A stretch of 64,000 bases of DNA from Streptomyces guryensis (GTDB lineage: Bacteria; Actinomycetota; Actinomycetes; Streptomycetales; Streptomycetaceae), in NCBI RefSeq assembly GCF_021261325.1, contig NZ_JAJSBI010000037.1:23726-87725 (forward strand). The letters are read 5' to 3'. The stretch's first letter is position 1; every line of letters begins with the position of its first letter. Under the pieces are notes generated by a model, which was given only the letters and a program-made list of their open reading frames with translations, was not told where the DNA came from and searched no databases. Below are positions 45,448 through 54,649 of the stretch, piece by piece. A program made the position numbers and the translations under genes.

Positions 45448-45532
45448 AAATCCGGCGGGGGTGCGGGTTGACGGCAGTTCGGGTTGGTCGTAGGTCGGTG
45501 GTAGGTGTCAACTGCCTTTCTGGAGGCTGCAG

Positions 45533-45650
45533 ATGACCGCTCGCCGTCCGTGTCCGCCCGCGCCGGGGCCGTTGGAGGACTGCGCGGCCCGGTTCGATGA
45601 CCTCTTCCCCCGCCGCTGCGCCAGGCTGAAGAAGGGTGATGGTCCGCGCC
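45533..45650 (+). mobile_element. IS701-family transposase 5' fragment
   Basis: MTARRPCPPAPGPLEDCAARFDDLF, then RCARLKK: the first 35 or so residues of the same transposase type as at 22830-23017, in opposite orientation. GGAGG lies upstream. The rest is missing. Confidence 0.72.
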
Positions 45651-45745
45651 AGTACCTGACCGGCGTCCACCCTTTCGCGTCGGGCTCAACGTCGACTGAC
45701 ACAACGGCGGGAAAGCATCCACCTGAGGGTGGGTGTGCTCTTTCT

Positions 45746-45815
45746 GAAAGTGCCTCCGAACATTGCAGGAACAAGGAGGTCAGGGGTCCCCGTTCCGCCG
45801 GTCGGAGGCACTTTC
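45746..45815. repeat. 14-bp inverted repeat flanking 42 nt
   Basis: GAAAGTGCCTCCGA at 45746-45759 and its exact complement at 45802-45815. It may be an element end pair, a terminator, or a binding site. A related half (GAAAATGCCTCCGA) occurs near 31177. Confidence 0.6.
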
Positions 45816-45862
45816 TCGACCTCGGGGGCAAGGCGATAATCACCCCACCTGAAATCCCGAGG

Positions 45863-48787
45863 TCAGCTGTAGACGGTCAATTCTGCGATTGACCACCAGT
45901 TGCTCGCGACGTTGCCGGTGTTGACGACCTTGATGTAGCGAGCCGTCTGGGTCGGGAAGGAAATCAACTCGACTCGCTGGCCGTCCTCTATGGAAGAGAC
46001 CTTGGTCCAGTCGGTTCCGTTCGCCGATACGTACACGTCCGCACTTCGCGCATAGTCGCCGATGTTGCTGCCGGAATCGAGCAGGATCTTGTCGAACGTC
46101 TGGGTCTGCCCCATGTCGACCTGGATCCACAGGCCGTCGTACTGGCCTGTTCCGGAGCTGTACCGGGTGCCGGAATCGCCGTCCAGCATGTTCGCGGGAC
46201 CGTCGTTGGACGAGCTCGTGTCGGAGGTCGTGGCGGTCCAGCCCGTGCGCGACAGCGCGGGGCCCAGGTCTATGACGTCGAACGATGCTGAACCCGCGTC
46301 CGCTCCGCCGGCGCTGTTCACGGAGACCTTGTACGTGCCCACCGCAAGACCGCTCGGCACGTACGCGCTGATGCTCGTGTCCGACCAGCTGTCGATTTCG
46401 GCGAAGAGCTTCCCGAAACGCACCGTACCCAGCCCCTGCGCGTCACCGAAGTGAGAACCGCTGATCGTGAACTTGGCGCGCGGTATGCCTTGCTTCGGCT
46501 TCAGGCTTCCGAAGACCGGTGCGGGGAAGCCGGACAGCTTCTGCGTGGTGAACATCGCCGACGTTCCGCTCGGCAGGGTGTAGGTGTACGAGCCGTCGGC
46601 GGACACCGGGAAGCTCCGGCTGCCGGCGGTGCCGTTGAACACCGCGGTGACCTGCTCCCCTTCCGGACTGGTCCAGGTCTTCAGCTGGAGGCCCTTGGGC
46701 ACCGCTGTCGGGGCTGCGATCGAACCGGTGCCGCTCGAGGATCCGTATACGTTGATTTCGGCGATGCTCCACCAGAAACCGGATGCCGCGGCACAGACGA
46801 CGCGAATGTACCGTGCCGTCCGGGCCGGCAACGTGACGGCTATCTTCCCTATGTTCCCGCTGCCGTTCGCGACCGCGCTGCCCCAGTCGGCCCCGTCGTC
46901 CGAGACGTATATCTGGTACTTGGTGACGTAGTCGAAGGAGCTGCTTTCTCCGGTGGCGAAGACGATCTTGTTGAAGCTCGTCGGGCTCCCCAGATCGATC
47001 TGGAACCAGGCGCCACTGGTCGTCCCCTGGCCCAGATTCCACCGGCTGTTGATGTCGCCGTCGATCGCGTTCGAGGCCGCACCCCAGTCCGGGCTCGACG
47101 AGGCCGTGGCGGTCCACTTGCCACGGCTCAGTGACGTTCCGGGCGTCTTGATGGACGCTCCGATCGGCAGGGAGTACGTGAGCAGCTCGCTTCCGGTGCG
47201 GACGGCGTTCTGGTACTGCAGGAGTGCTGGGTCGTACGTGACCGTCATCGGCCCCAACGACGACTTGAACGTGAAGTCATGGGACGGGTCGAAGACATTG
47301 GTCGCCGCGGGGGTCCCGCCGCTGCGCCCGCCCGTGTAGGTGAACGTGACAGCGTCGCCGGCGTTCAGGTTGTAGTCGAAGGACTGCGACCCGTCCGCCA
47401 CGCTGAAGTTCTTCGCGGCACTACCCGAGTTGTACGCGATCACGACCTTCGAGCCGTCCGGGTTCAGGAACGCGACGCTCTCGATGCTTCCTTCCCCGAA
47501 GGTGTTCGAGTAGATGCGATGCGCTCCGGGCTTCACGAACCGGCTGGCGTGAGCGAGTGCGTAGTAGTCCACGTTGTAGGACACCTGCTCGCTGTCCGGA
47601 TCGACCGTGACCAGTCCCCGGCACATGGGGATGCCGTTGGTGTCGCTGTTGAGCGGCCCCAACTTGGGGTCGAGCGCGGTGTTCCAGAGCATCACACCGT
47701 TCGCCCAGTTGCGCATGCCCTTGATGATCCACGTGCCGAGTGCGTCATGGAACGCCGTCTCGTCGTCACCCTGCCAGATGCCTCCGGTGGCCTCCGTGAT
47801 GTAGGTTTCCTTGCCCGGAAAGTCGTTGTGGACCACAGTCTGGTACATCGGGTTGCCACTGTAGATGTGCCATCCGGCGCCGGCCGTGTACTGGGAGGCG
47901 GCGGGGTCGCTGAAGATCGTCTCGGGATACGAGGGCACATCCCAGTTGTGGTCCCAGGCCAGGATCTTCGTGGAGATGCGGTTGGCCGCGAACGCCTGGC
48001 CGATCTCCTGGATCAACGCGGATTCCTGGTAGGCGGACAGGAACATGCCGGGCCAACTGGGCGTGCCCATGGGCTCGTTCTGCGGCGTGATGTAGGAGAT
48101 GGGCACACCGGCCTTGTCGTAAGCCTTGATGAACTTCACGAAGTAGTCGGCCAGCGTGGAAGCGTAGTCGCTCTTGAGGGTGCCGCCGGTCATGGAGTCC
48201 GAGGTCTTCATCCAGCCTGGCGGGCTCCATGGGGTGGCCAGGATCTTGGCGGACGGGTTCTGTGCGAGAGCCTGCCGCAAGACCGGAATGATGTACTTCT
48301 CGTCGTGCTGGACCGAGAAGTCGGACAGCGTCGGGTCCGTCTGCCCGGCCGGCATGTCGTCGTAGGAGTAGTTGCCGGACGCGTTGAAGTCCGTGGCGCC
48401 CATCGGCGTACGGATCAGGCTGAGGCCGATGCCCTTGGAGGGGGCGTACAGCTTCTGCATCAGCTTCGCTCGGTCAGCGGTGGACAGCTTGTTGATGAGC
48501 CAGGCGGAAGAGTCGGTCATGGCCGCCCCGAAGCCCTGGATCCTCTGGTACTTGACGCTGTCGTCGACCTTGATCGTGAGCGGGTTGCCCGTGCTCTTCG
48601 TCCGGAACAGCACATCGCTCTGGCCGACGACCCACTTCTTGGCCGATATGTCGGTCAGCCAGACCTGCACGGAAGAATTACGCGACGAGGTGGCGGCGGC
48701 AGCGTTGCCGGAAACCTGGGTCCAGGCGGCGGCGACGCCGATGGCGGTGGTGAGGAACTGACGTCGTCCAAGACTGTACGAGCTCAT
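45863..48787 (-). CDS. Secreted GH30 glucanase with two discoidin-type binding domains
   Basis: 974 residues from an ATG with GGAGG before it. A Tat-type leader (SLGRRQFLTTAIGVAAA) leads to a GH30 domain of about 450 residues: QRIQGFGAAMTDSSAW, acid/base Glu in TPQNEPMG, probable nucleophile Glu in YITEATGG. GH30 enzymes of this type cleave beta-1,6-glucan or related beta-glucosides. Then come an F5/8C (discoidin/CBM32-like) domain near 590-720, an IPT/TIG domain near 775-855, and a second F5/8C domain at the end (NNWWSIAEL-type motif). It is the last gene of the sugar cluster, 26 nt after the GH32 gene. Confidence 0.87.
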   Translation of the reverse strand: MSSYSLGRRQFLTTAIGVAAAWTQVSGNAAAATSSRNSSVQVWLTDISAKKWVVGQSDVLFRTKSTGNPLTIKVDDSVKYQRIQGFGAAMTDSSAWLINKLSTADRAKLMQKLYAPSKGIGLSLIRTPMGATDFNASGNYSYDDMPAGQTDPTLSDFSVQHDEKYIIPVLRQALAQNPSAKILATPWSPPGWMKTSDSMTGGTLKSDYASTLADYFVKFIKAYDKAGVPISYITPQNEPMGTPSWPGMFLSAYQESALIQEIGQAFAANRISTKILAWDHNWDVPSYPETIFSDPAASQYTAGAGWHIYSGNPMYQTVVHNDFPGKETYITEATGGIWQGDDETAFHDALGTWIIKGMRNWANGVMLWNTALDPKLGPLNSDTNGIPMCRGLVTVDPDSEQVSYNVDYYALAHASRFVKPGAHRIYSNTFGEGSIESVAFLNPDGSKVVIAYNSGSAAKNFSVADGSQSFDYNLNAGDAVTFTYTGGRSGGTPAATNVFDPSHDFTFKSSLGPMTVTYDPALLQYQNAVRTGSELLTYSLPIGASIKTPGTSLSRGKWTATASSSPDWGAASNAIDGDINSRWNLGQGTTSGAWFQIDLGSPTSFNKIVFATGESSSFDYVTKYQIYVSDDGADWGSAVANGSGNIGKIAVTLPARTARYIRVVCAAASGFWWSIAEINVYGSSSGTGSIAAPTAVPKGLQLKTWTSPEGEQVTAVFNGTAGSRSFPVSADGSYTYTLPSGTSAMFTTQKLSGFPAPVFGSLKPKQGIPRAKFTISGSHFGDAQGLGTVRFGKLFAEIDSWSDTSISAYVPSGLAVGTYKVSVNSAGGADAGSASFDVIDLGPALSRTGWTATTSDTSSSNDGPANMLDGDSGTRYSSGTGQYDGLWIQVDMGQTQTFDKILLDSGSNIGDYARSADVYVSANGTDWTKVSSIEDGQRVELISFPTQTARYIKVVNTGNVASNWWSIAELTVYS

Positions 48788-48813
48788 TGAGGATCCTCCT
48801 TCAGACCTGTTCT

Positions 48814-50274
48814 TCAGTACTGCTCTGCGGCGCCGGCGGTCGCCGTCTTGATCACAAGCGGGTGCAACTCCCACGCGTCGACCGCGTAGCGAAGGCGCGT
48901 GCCCGGTGCGGTGTGGGCCTGAAGTCGCCACGCGCCCTGCCCTGTCGGGTAGAACCGCAGCGTGAGGACCTGGCCGGTAGAGGTCAGGAAGACCTCGGCG
49001 ATGGAGTGGTCGACGACCACGCGGAGGTCGACCGGCTGCCCGGTGGGGCAGGGCATCCGGTAGGTGCCGCCGTGGGCCCGGGTGTCCAGGGAGGCGTGGT
49101 CGCGGTCGACGACCAGTTCGCCCGCGTCCGGATCGAGGCGGATGTCGAGGTACTCGGATCCGTCCGGGGTGGTGAGCAGCCGCAGGCCGGCGGTCCCGGT
49201 CGGCTCCAGACGGGCCGTCAGGTCGAAGGCCCGTCCAACGCTGCCCAGTTCCACCGGCTCCGGGCCATGGGTCGTACCCTCGGCCTGCACGGTGCGCTCA
49301 CCACGCAGCGCGAGCAGCTCGGTGGCGGGCCGCTGACGCAGCGTGCCGTCGCCGCCGACGTGGATCTCGCGGGGCAGAGTGAGGACGCCGGCCCATCCGC
49401 CGGCGACGGCCCAGGCTTGGTCGCGGGCTTCCCAAGACCAGCCCCACAGCAGCCATCTGCCGCCAGGTGCACGCAGCAGGGCAGGTGCGTAGCAGTCCGG
49501 GCCGTGGTCCGCCCACACCGGTGCGCCTGCCTTGAAGTGGCCGTCGTGCTCTTCGCCGATCAGGGCCGCGACGCGCATCGGGCCAGTGGGTTCGGTCCAG
49601 GTACTGAAGATGAGGGCGGCCTGTCCGCCGGCTGCCGGGAGGTACTGGGGGCATTCCCAGCCATCGCCGGTGAGCTCCTCGGTGCCGCCGATGGGCTCTG
49701 CAGGGCGGGCGGCGAAGGGCCGTCGGTAGGTCCAGTTCTCCAGGTCGGGTGAGTCGTACAGGAGGGTGGCGGCGCGGCCGTCGGCGAGAGCGGCGCCGAC
49801 CAGCATCCGCCAGCCGTCACCGTCCCGCCAGACATACGGGTCGCGGTACATGGTGCAGTCCTCGGGCCAGGCGGGGATAACCGTTTCTCCACGCGGGCTG
49901 AAGGTCTGGCCGCCGTCGTGGGAGACGGCACAGGTGACGGGCTGGTGCTGGAACGAGCGGTCCTCGCGGTGCGCGGAGTAGAAGGCGACGATGCGGTCGC
50001 CGTCGGAGACGGCGTTGCCGGAGAAGCAGCCGTCGGAGTCCACGCCACCGGGCGTCGGGGACAGCGCGGTCGGCAGCGGCTCCCAGGTCAGCAGGTCGGG
50101 ACTGCGGAAGTGGCCCCAGTGCATGTTCGCGTGGGTCGCCCCGTACGGGTTGTACTGGTAGGAGACGTGGTAGTGGCCGTCGTGGAAGACCAGCCCGTTG
50201 GGGTCGTTGATCCAGTTGCGGGGCGGGCGCAGATGCGCGACGGGGAAGTGCACATCGCGGGGTGTGGTGGACAC
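48814..50274 (-). CDS. Cytoplasmic GH32 beta-fructosidase
   Basis: 486 residues with no signal peptide. The five-bladed propeller motifs are present: WINDPNG with nucleophile Asp24, YRDPYVW with the transition-state Asp, and WECPQY with the acid/base Glu. The C-terminal beta-sandwich is present. The enzyme hydrolyses sucrose or short fructo-oligosaccharides, possibly phosphorylated sucrose. GTG start with AAAGG upstream. A strong hairpin separates it from the GH3 gene, so its transcription may be partly independent. Confidence 0.9.
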   Translation of the reverse strand: MSTTPRDVHFPVAHLRPPRNWINDPNGLVFHDGHYHVSYQYNPYGATHANMHWGHFRSPDLLTWEPLPTALSPTPGGVDSDGCFSGNAVSDGDRIVAFYSAHREDRSFQHQPVTCAVSHDGGQTFSPRGETVIPAWPEDCTMYRDPYVWRDGDGWRMLVGAALADGRAATLLYDSPDLENWTYRRPFAARPAEPIGGTEELTGDGWECPQYLPAAGGQAALIFSTWTEPTGPMRVAALIGEEHDGHFKAGAPVWADHGPDCYAPALLRAPGGRWLLWGWSWEARDQAWAVAGGWAGVLTLPREIHVGGDGTLRQRPATELLALRGERTVQAEGTTHGPEPVELGSVGRAFDLTARLEPTGTAGLRLLTTPDGSEYLDIRLDPDAGELVVDRDHASLDTRAHGGTYRMPCPTGQPVDLRVVVDHSIAEVFLTSTGQVLTLRFYPTGQGAWRLQAHTAPGTRLRYAVDAWELHPLVIKTATAGAAEQY

Positions 50275-50302
50275 ACGCGTGCCTTTCGGTGGTTCAGAGG
50301 AG

Positions 50303-50336
50303 CCCGCCCAGCCGGGTCAGGGATCGGCTGGGCGGG
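50303..50336 (-). terminator. Hairpin between GH3 and GH32 genes
   Basis: A 12-bp stem CCCGCCCAGCCG / CGGCTGGGCGGG with a 10-nt loop, directly after the GH3 gene on its transcribed strand. A partial terminator inside the cluster. Confidence 0.65.
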
Positions 50337-50373
50337 GGCTTCGAGCAGCGCTCGCACGTCCCGCGAACGGCCC

Positions 50374-52701
50374 TCAGGCCCGGATGCGGAATCCCGCGCT
50401 GAGCTGGTGCTCCCGTCGTGAGCTGGGGCCGACGCGGAGCATGAACTCGCCTGGCTCGACCACGCGACGGTTGTCGGCGGTGACGAGCGAGCAGTGGGCG
50501 GCAGGGACGCTGATGGCGACGGCGAGGGTTTCACCGGGCGGGACTTCGGCCTGGGTGAACGCCTTCAGCTCCTGCTCGGCCCAAGTGACGCTGGTGGTCA
50601 GGTCACTGACGTACGCCTGGACCGTCTCCAGGGCCGGACGGCTTCCGCTGTTGGTGAGCCACACCGTGGCGCGGACGGTGCCGTCGGCGGAGACCTCGTC
50701 CTCGTGCACGGTGAGGTCGGAGTAGGTGACGGTGGTGTAGCTCAAGCCCTCACCGAACGCGAACAGGGGGTCCTGGGTGAGATCCGCGTAGCGGTCACCG
50801 TGCTGGCCCCGCACCTGGTTGTAGTAGACCGGCTGCTGCCCGACGTGGCGGGCGAAGGAGACCGGGAGCCGGCCGCTGGGTTCGGTGAGGCCGAGGAGGA
50901 GTTCGGCGACGGCACGGCCGCCGCGCATGCCCGGGTTGAACGCCTCGATGAGCGCTGCCGCGTTCAGTGCCGAGTCGGGGAGAGTACTCGGCTTGGACTG
51001 GGCGAGTACGACGATCATGGGCGTGCCGGTGGCGGCGACCGCGTCCAGCAGCGCGATCTGGCCTCCCTGGAGGTCGAGGGTGGCCGTGGAGCGCACCTCG
51101 CCCGTGAGGGCGATGGTGTCCCCGACGACCACGACGGCGTAGTCGGCGGCTTCTGCGGCGGCGGTGGCCTCCCGAAGCTGTGCCTCGTCGACCGGGGCGG
51201 GGATGAAGGCGGGCGGCTGCGGCTGGCCGTCGGGCCCGGCGACCCACTGGTCGGGGTCGAAGGCGGGGCTTTCGATGTCGGCTCCGCGGGCGTGTGTGAC
51301 GGTCCAGTCGGCGGGGATCACGGCGCGCAGGCCGTCCAGCACCGTCTCCACCAGCTCGCGTGGATGTCCTTCGGGCATCCACGGCACCTGGCCGGTGGCA
51401 CCCGCCCAGTCGCCGAGCATGGCCTCCGGGCTGTCGGCGTTGGGACCGAGGACCGCGATCGTGCGTGGCGTGCCCTGGCCTGTGGCGCGGCCGGTGCCGT
51501 CCGCGGTCAGCCCGCCTTCGAGGGGCAGGATCCCCTCGTTGCGCAGCAGTACGAGGGAACGTCGGGCGGTCTCGAGGTTGAGGTCGGCGTGCTCGCGGCA
51601 CCCGATCACCTGCGCCTGCCGCTCGGGGTCGGGAGCGCGGGGGTCCTCGAAGAGCCCGAGTTCGAACTTCAGCCGCAGCACCCGCCGTACCGCATCGTCG
51701 ATCTGCTTCTCCTCGACCAGGCCGCGGGCGACCGCCTCCTGGGCGCCCTCGAAGAACGCCGGCGTGGCCATGATCAGATCGTTTCCGGAGTTGACGGCGA
51801 CCGCCGCCGCCTCGGCGTAGTCGGCGCAGGTCCGCTGGTCGTAGACCATCCGGCCGACGTTGTCCCAGTCGGTCACCAGCGTGCCGGTGAAGCCCCACTC
51901 GCCCTTGAGCACGTCGTTGATCAGCCACTCGTTCGCGGTGATGGGCACACCGTCGATCGACTGGTAGCCCAGCATGAAGCCGCGGCAGCCGGCCCGGGCC
52001 GCCCGCTCGAACGGGGGCAGGAACCACGAGCGCAGCTTGCGCGGACTGAGATCCGCCTCGCTGGCGTCGCGCCCGCCCAGGGTCTCGGAGTAGCCCGCGA
52101 AGTGCTTGGCGTACGCCAGCACGGCGGTCGGGTCGCCGAGGCCCTCACCCTGGTAGCCGCGCACCATCGCGGCCCCCAACTCGCCTATCAGGTACGGGTC
52201 CTCGCCAAACGTCTCGTTGATCCGGCCCCAGCGCAGGTCGCGAGTGATGCAGAGCACCGGGGAGAACGTCCCGTGGATCCCGGTCGTCGAGATCTCGGTC
52301 GCGGACGCCCGGGCGACCCGGTGGATCAGAGCGGGATCCCAGGTGCAGGCCATGCCGAGCTGGGTGGGGAAGATGGTCGCACCCGGCCAGAAGGAGTGGC
52401 CATGGATGCAGTCGTCGGCGGTCAGCAACGGAATGCCGAGCCGTGTCCGCCGGGCCCGCTCCATGGCTTCCAGCATCCGCTCGGGAGTCACATGCAGGAC
52501 CGACCCGGCCAGCTTGGCCGACACGATGTCCTCGAGGTCCCCGTGCTGGGCGTCGAGCATCAGCAACTGCCCGACCTTCTCCTCCAAGGTCATCAGGGAC
52601 AGCAGATCCTCGGTTCTCGTTTCCACGGACGCGTCCGGATCCAAGTACACGGCAGGGCGGACCGGGTGTCCCACTAGGTTCTCCAAGTGATGAGTCGTCA
52701 C
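50374..52701 (-). CDS. GH3 beta-glucosidase
   Basis: 775 residues with no signal peptide. The N-terminal (beta/alpha)8 domain has LLTADDCIHGHSFWPGATIFP, RDLRWGR and the nucleophile Asp in VTDWDNVG (about residue 278). The C-terminal alpha/beta sandwich and fibronectin-like domain follow (GELLLGL..., LFAFGEGLSYT). It should release glucose from beta-glucosides inside the cell. The start is a GTG with weak ribosome site 35 nt after the permease stop, so it belongs to the importer operon. Glucan product of GH30 is a plausible substrate source. Confidence 0.92.
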   Translation of the reverse strand: MTTHHLENLVGHPVRPAVYLDPDASVETRTEDLLSLMTLEEKVGQLLMLDAQHGDLEDIVSAKLAGSVLHVTPERMLEAMERARRTRLGIPLLTADDCIHGHSFWPGATIFPTQLGMACTWDPALIHRVARASATEISTTGIHGTFSPVLCITRDLRWGRINETFGEDPYLIGELGAAMVRGYQGEGLGDPTAVLAYAKHFAGYSETLGGRDASEADLSPRKLRSWFLPPFERAARAGCRGFMLGYQSIDGVPITANEWLINDVLKGEWGFTGTLVTDWDNVGRMVYDQRTCADYAEAAAVAVNSGNDLIMATPAFFEGAQEAVARGLVEEKQIDDAVRRVLRLKFELGLFEDPRAPDPERQAQVIGCREHADLNLETARRSLVLLRNEGILPLEGGLTADGTGRATGQGTPRTIAVLGPNADSPEAMLGDWAGATGQVPWMPEGHPRELVETVLDGLRAVIPADWTVTHARGADIESPAFDPDQWVAGPDGQPQPPAFIPAPVDEAQLREATAAAEAADYAVVVVGDTIALTGEVRSTATLDLQGGQIALLDAVAATGTPMIVVLAQSKPSTLPDSALNAAALIEAFNPGMRGGRAVAELLLGLTEPSGRLPVSFARHVGQQPVYYNQVRGQHGDRYADLTQDPLFAFGEGLSYTTVTYSDLTVHEDEVSADGTVRATVWLTNSGSRPALETVQAYVSDLTTSVTWAEQELKAFTQAEVPPGETLAVAISVPAAHCSLVTADNRRVVEPGEFMLRVGPSSRREHQLSAGFRIRA

Positions 52702-52735
52702 AGGTCAAAGACGTGACGGGGGTAGGTGGGGGAGG

Positions 52736-53623
52736 TCACTTCAGGCCGGTGGTGGCGATGCCGGCGACGAAGTGGCGCTGGAAGAGCAGGAAGACGACCA
52801 TCACGGGGAGCAGGACGATGACGGCGCCGGCGAGGAGGACGCCGAAGCGGGTGAAGTCCTGTCCGCTGCTGGCCAGGGCGAGGCCGACGGGGAGGGTGTA
52901 CTGGTCCGCGTTCTGGGCCACGACTAGGGGCCACAGGAAGTTGTTCCAGGAGCCGAGGAAGGTGATGATCCCGAGGGTGGCGAGAGCCGGTCTGGTCAGC
53001 GGCAGGATGATCTTCCAGAAGATGGCCAGTTCGCGGCAGCCGTCGACGCGGGCGGCGTCGATCAGTTCGTCGGGCAACGTGGAGATGAACTGCCGCATCA
53101 GGAACACCCCGAACGGGCCCGCCAGGAACGGCAGGATCAGTCCGAGCAGCGAGCCGGTCAGCTTCATGTTGGCCACCAGGACGTACAGGGGTACGAAGGT
53201 GACCAGGCCCGGCACCATCAGGGTGCCGAGGACCAGGGTGAACACAGCACGTCGGCCGGGGAAGTCCAGCTTGGCCAGGGCGTAGCCGAGCATCGAGCAG
53301 AACAGCAGGTTGCCCGCGGTCACGGCCAGGGCCACGATCACCGAGTTGGCGAACATGGTCGTGAAGTCCAGGCTGCTGAACAGCTGCCGGTAGCTGGCCA
53401 GCGTGGGCGCGGTGGGGACCAGGACCGGCGGCACCTTGCGGATGTCCGCCTCGGGCTTGAAGGAGCCGGAGAGCATCCACAGAAACGGCGCGACCATCAA
53501 CAGCAGGCAGCCGAACAGCGGCAGATACAGCCAGGGATGGCCCCATTTCTGCCGGATGCGACGCCGCCGCAGAGTCCGGTCCGTGCCCGGCCCGGCCGGC
53601 CGAAGGGCGGAGAGAGTGCTCAT
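52736..53623 (-). CDS. ABC sugar importer permease, MalG type
   Basis: 295 residues, about six membrane helices. The EAA loop (IDAARVDGCRELAIFWKIILPLTRP) and the C-terminal HFVAGIATTGLK are typical. It starts 6 nt after the other permease gene, so they are cotranscribed. No ATPase gene is nearby, as in the first importer operon. Confidence 0.92.
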   Translation of the reverse strand: MSTLSALRPAGPGTDRTLRRRRIRQKWGHPWLYLPLFGCLLLMVAPFLWMLSGSFKPEADIRKVPPVLVPTAPTLASYRQLFSSLDFTTMFANSVIVALAVTAGNLLFCSMLGYALAKLDFPGRRAVFTLVLGTLMVPGLVTFVPLYVLVANMKLTGSLLGLILPFLAGPFGVFLMRQFISTLPDELIDAARVDGCRELAIFWKIILPLTRPALATLGIITFLGSWNNFLWPLVVAQNADQYTLPVGLALASSGQDFTRFGVLLAGAVIVLLPVMVVFLLFQRHFVAGIATTGLK

Positions 53624-53629
53624 GGGGCA

Positions 53630-54616
53630 TCAGTCCTTGTCTCGCAGCACGCGGAACTGCAGCACGGTCAGCGCGATGATGAGGACGAAGACGACGTAAC
53701 CGGCGGCCGACGCAACGTCGTAGTTGCCGTTGCCGAACTGGTTGTAGGCGTACATCGTGGCGGACAGGGTGGAGTCCAGCGGTCCGCCGTCGGTCATGAC
53801 GAACGGCTCGTCGAAGAACTGCAGATAGCCGATGCCGGTCGTGACCGCGGTCAGCAGCAGGGCCGGACGCAGGAGCGGGAAGGTGACCCGCCAGAACCGC
53901 TGCCAGGCCCCGGCCCCGTCGAGCTCGGCCGCCTCCATCAGGGACTGGGGCACGGACTGCAGACCCGCCAGCATGATGATCATCACGGTGCCGAGGTTGC
54001 GCCACACCGCCATCACGATCATGACGGGGAGAGCGAACCGGGTGTCCGCCAGCCATGCCGGGCCGTCGATCCCGAACCAGCCCAGAACGGTGTTCACCAG
54101 TCCCGCCCGCGGCTCCAGCAGCGTCTTCCACACCACGGCGATGGCCACGACGCTGGTGATCACCGGGAGGTAGAAGCCGACTCGGAAGACGGCCCGGAAG
54201 CGGCCGATGCCGCTGTTGAGGGCGACCGCCGCGGCCAGCCCGGTGGCCAGTGTCAGCGGCAGCCCCACCAGGACGAACACGGCCGTGTTGCGCAGGGCAT
54301 GAACGAACTGCTCGTCCTCAAACAGCCGTACATAGGTGTCGAAGCCGGTGAACGACACGTTCAACGGGGTCCGCAGATCGGCGCTCTGTGTGTCGGTCAG
54401 GCTCATCAGCAGCGACCAGACGACCGGCAACAGCATGAACACCAGGAACAGGGCGAGGAACGGGCCCGCGAGGATCCACGCGGCCCGCGTCTGCCTGCCG
54501 CGCGCAGTGCTGCGGAGGGCGAGTCGCCGGCGGCCTGCATGCCTGTCGGGCCGTGCGGTGCTCGGTTCGTGGGTGTCGCCCCGCCCGGGGAGCGTTTTCG
54601 TGGACATGGATGTCAT
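53630..54616 (-). CDS. ABC sugar importer permease, MalF type
   Basis: 328 residues. A long cytoplasmic N-terminus precedes the first helix (WILAGPFLALFLVFMLLPVVWSLLMSL). The EAA loop is MEAAELDGAGAWQRFWRVTFPLLRP. It lies 33 nt after the binding-protein gene. The start may be the ATG at 54616 or at 54607. Confidence 0.92.
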   Translation of the reverse strand: MTSMSTKTLPGRGDTHEPSTARPDRHAGRRRLALRSTARGRQTRAAWILAGPFLALFLVFMLLPVVWSLLMSLTDTQSADLRTPLNVSFTGFDTYVRLFEDEQFVHALRNTAVFVLVGLPLTLATGLAAAVALNSGIGRFRAVFRVGFYLPVITSVVAIAVVWKTLLEPRAGLVNTVLGWFGIDGPAWLADTRFALPVMIVMAVWRNLGTVMIIMLAGLQSVPQSLMEAAELDGAGAWQRFWRVTFPLLRPALLLTAVTTGIGYLQFFDEPFVMTDGGPLDSTLSATMYAYNQFGNGNYDVASAAGYVVFVLIIALTVLQFRVLRDKD

Positions 54617-54649
54617 CCGTCCCTACGAGGGGTGCTCACGTGGCGACCG

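Noticed and set aside
45746..45815. Terminal inverted repeats of an intact IS
   Set aside because: Only 42 nt lie between the arms; no transposase is enclosed.
50494..52677. 727-residue frame opposite GH3
   Set aside because: Antisense shadow with no recognisable motifs.
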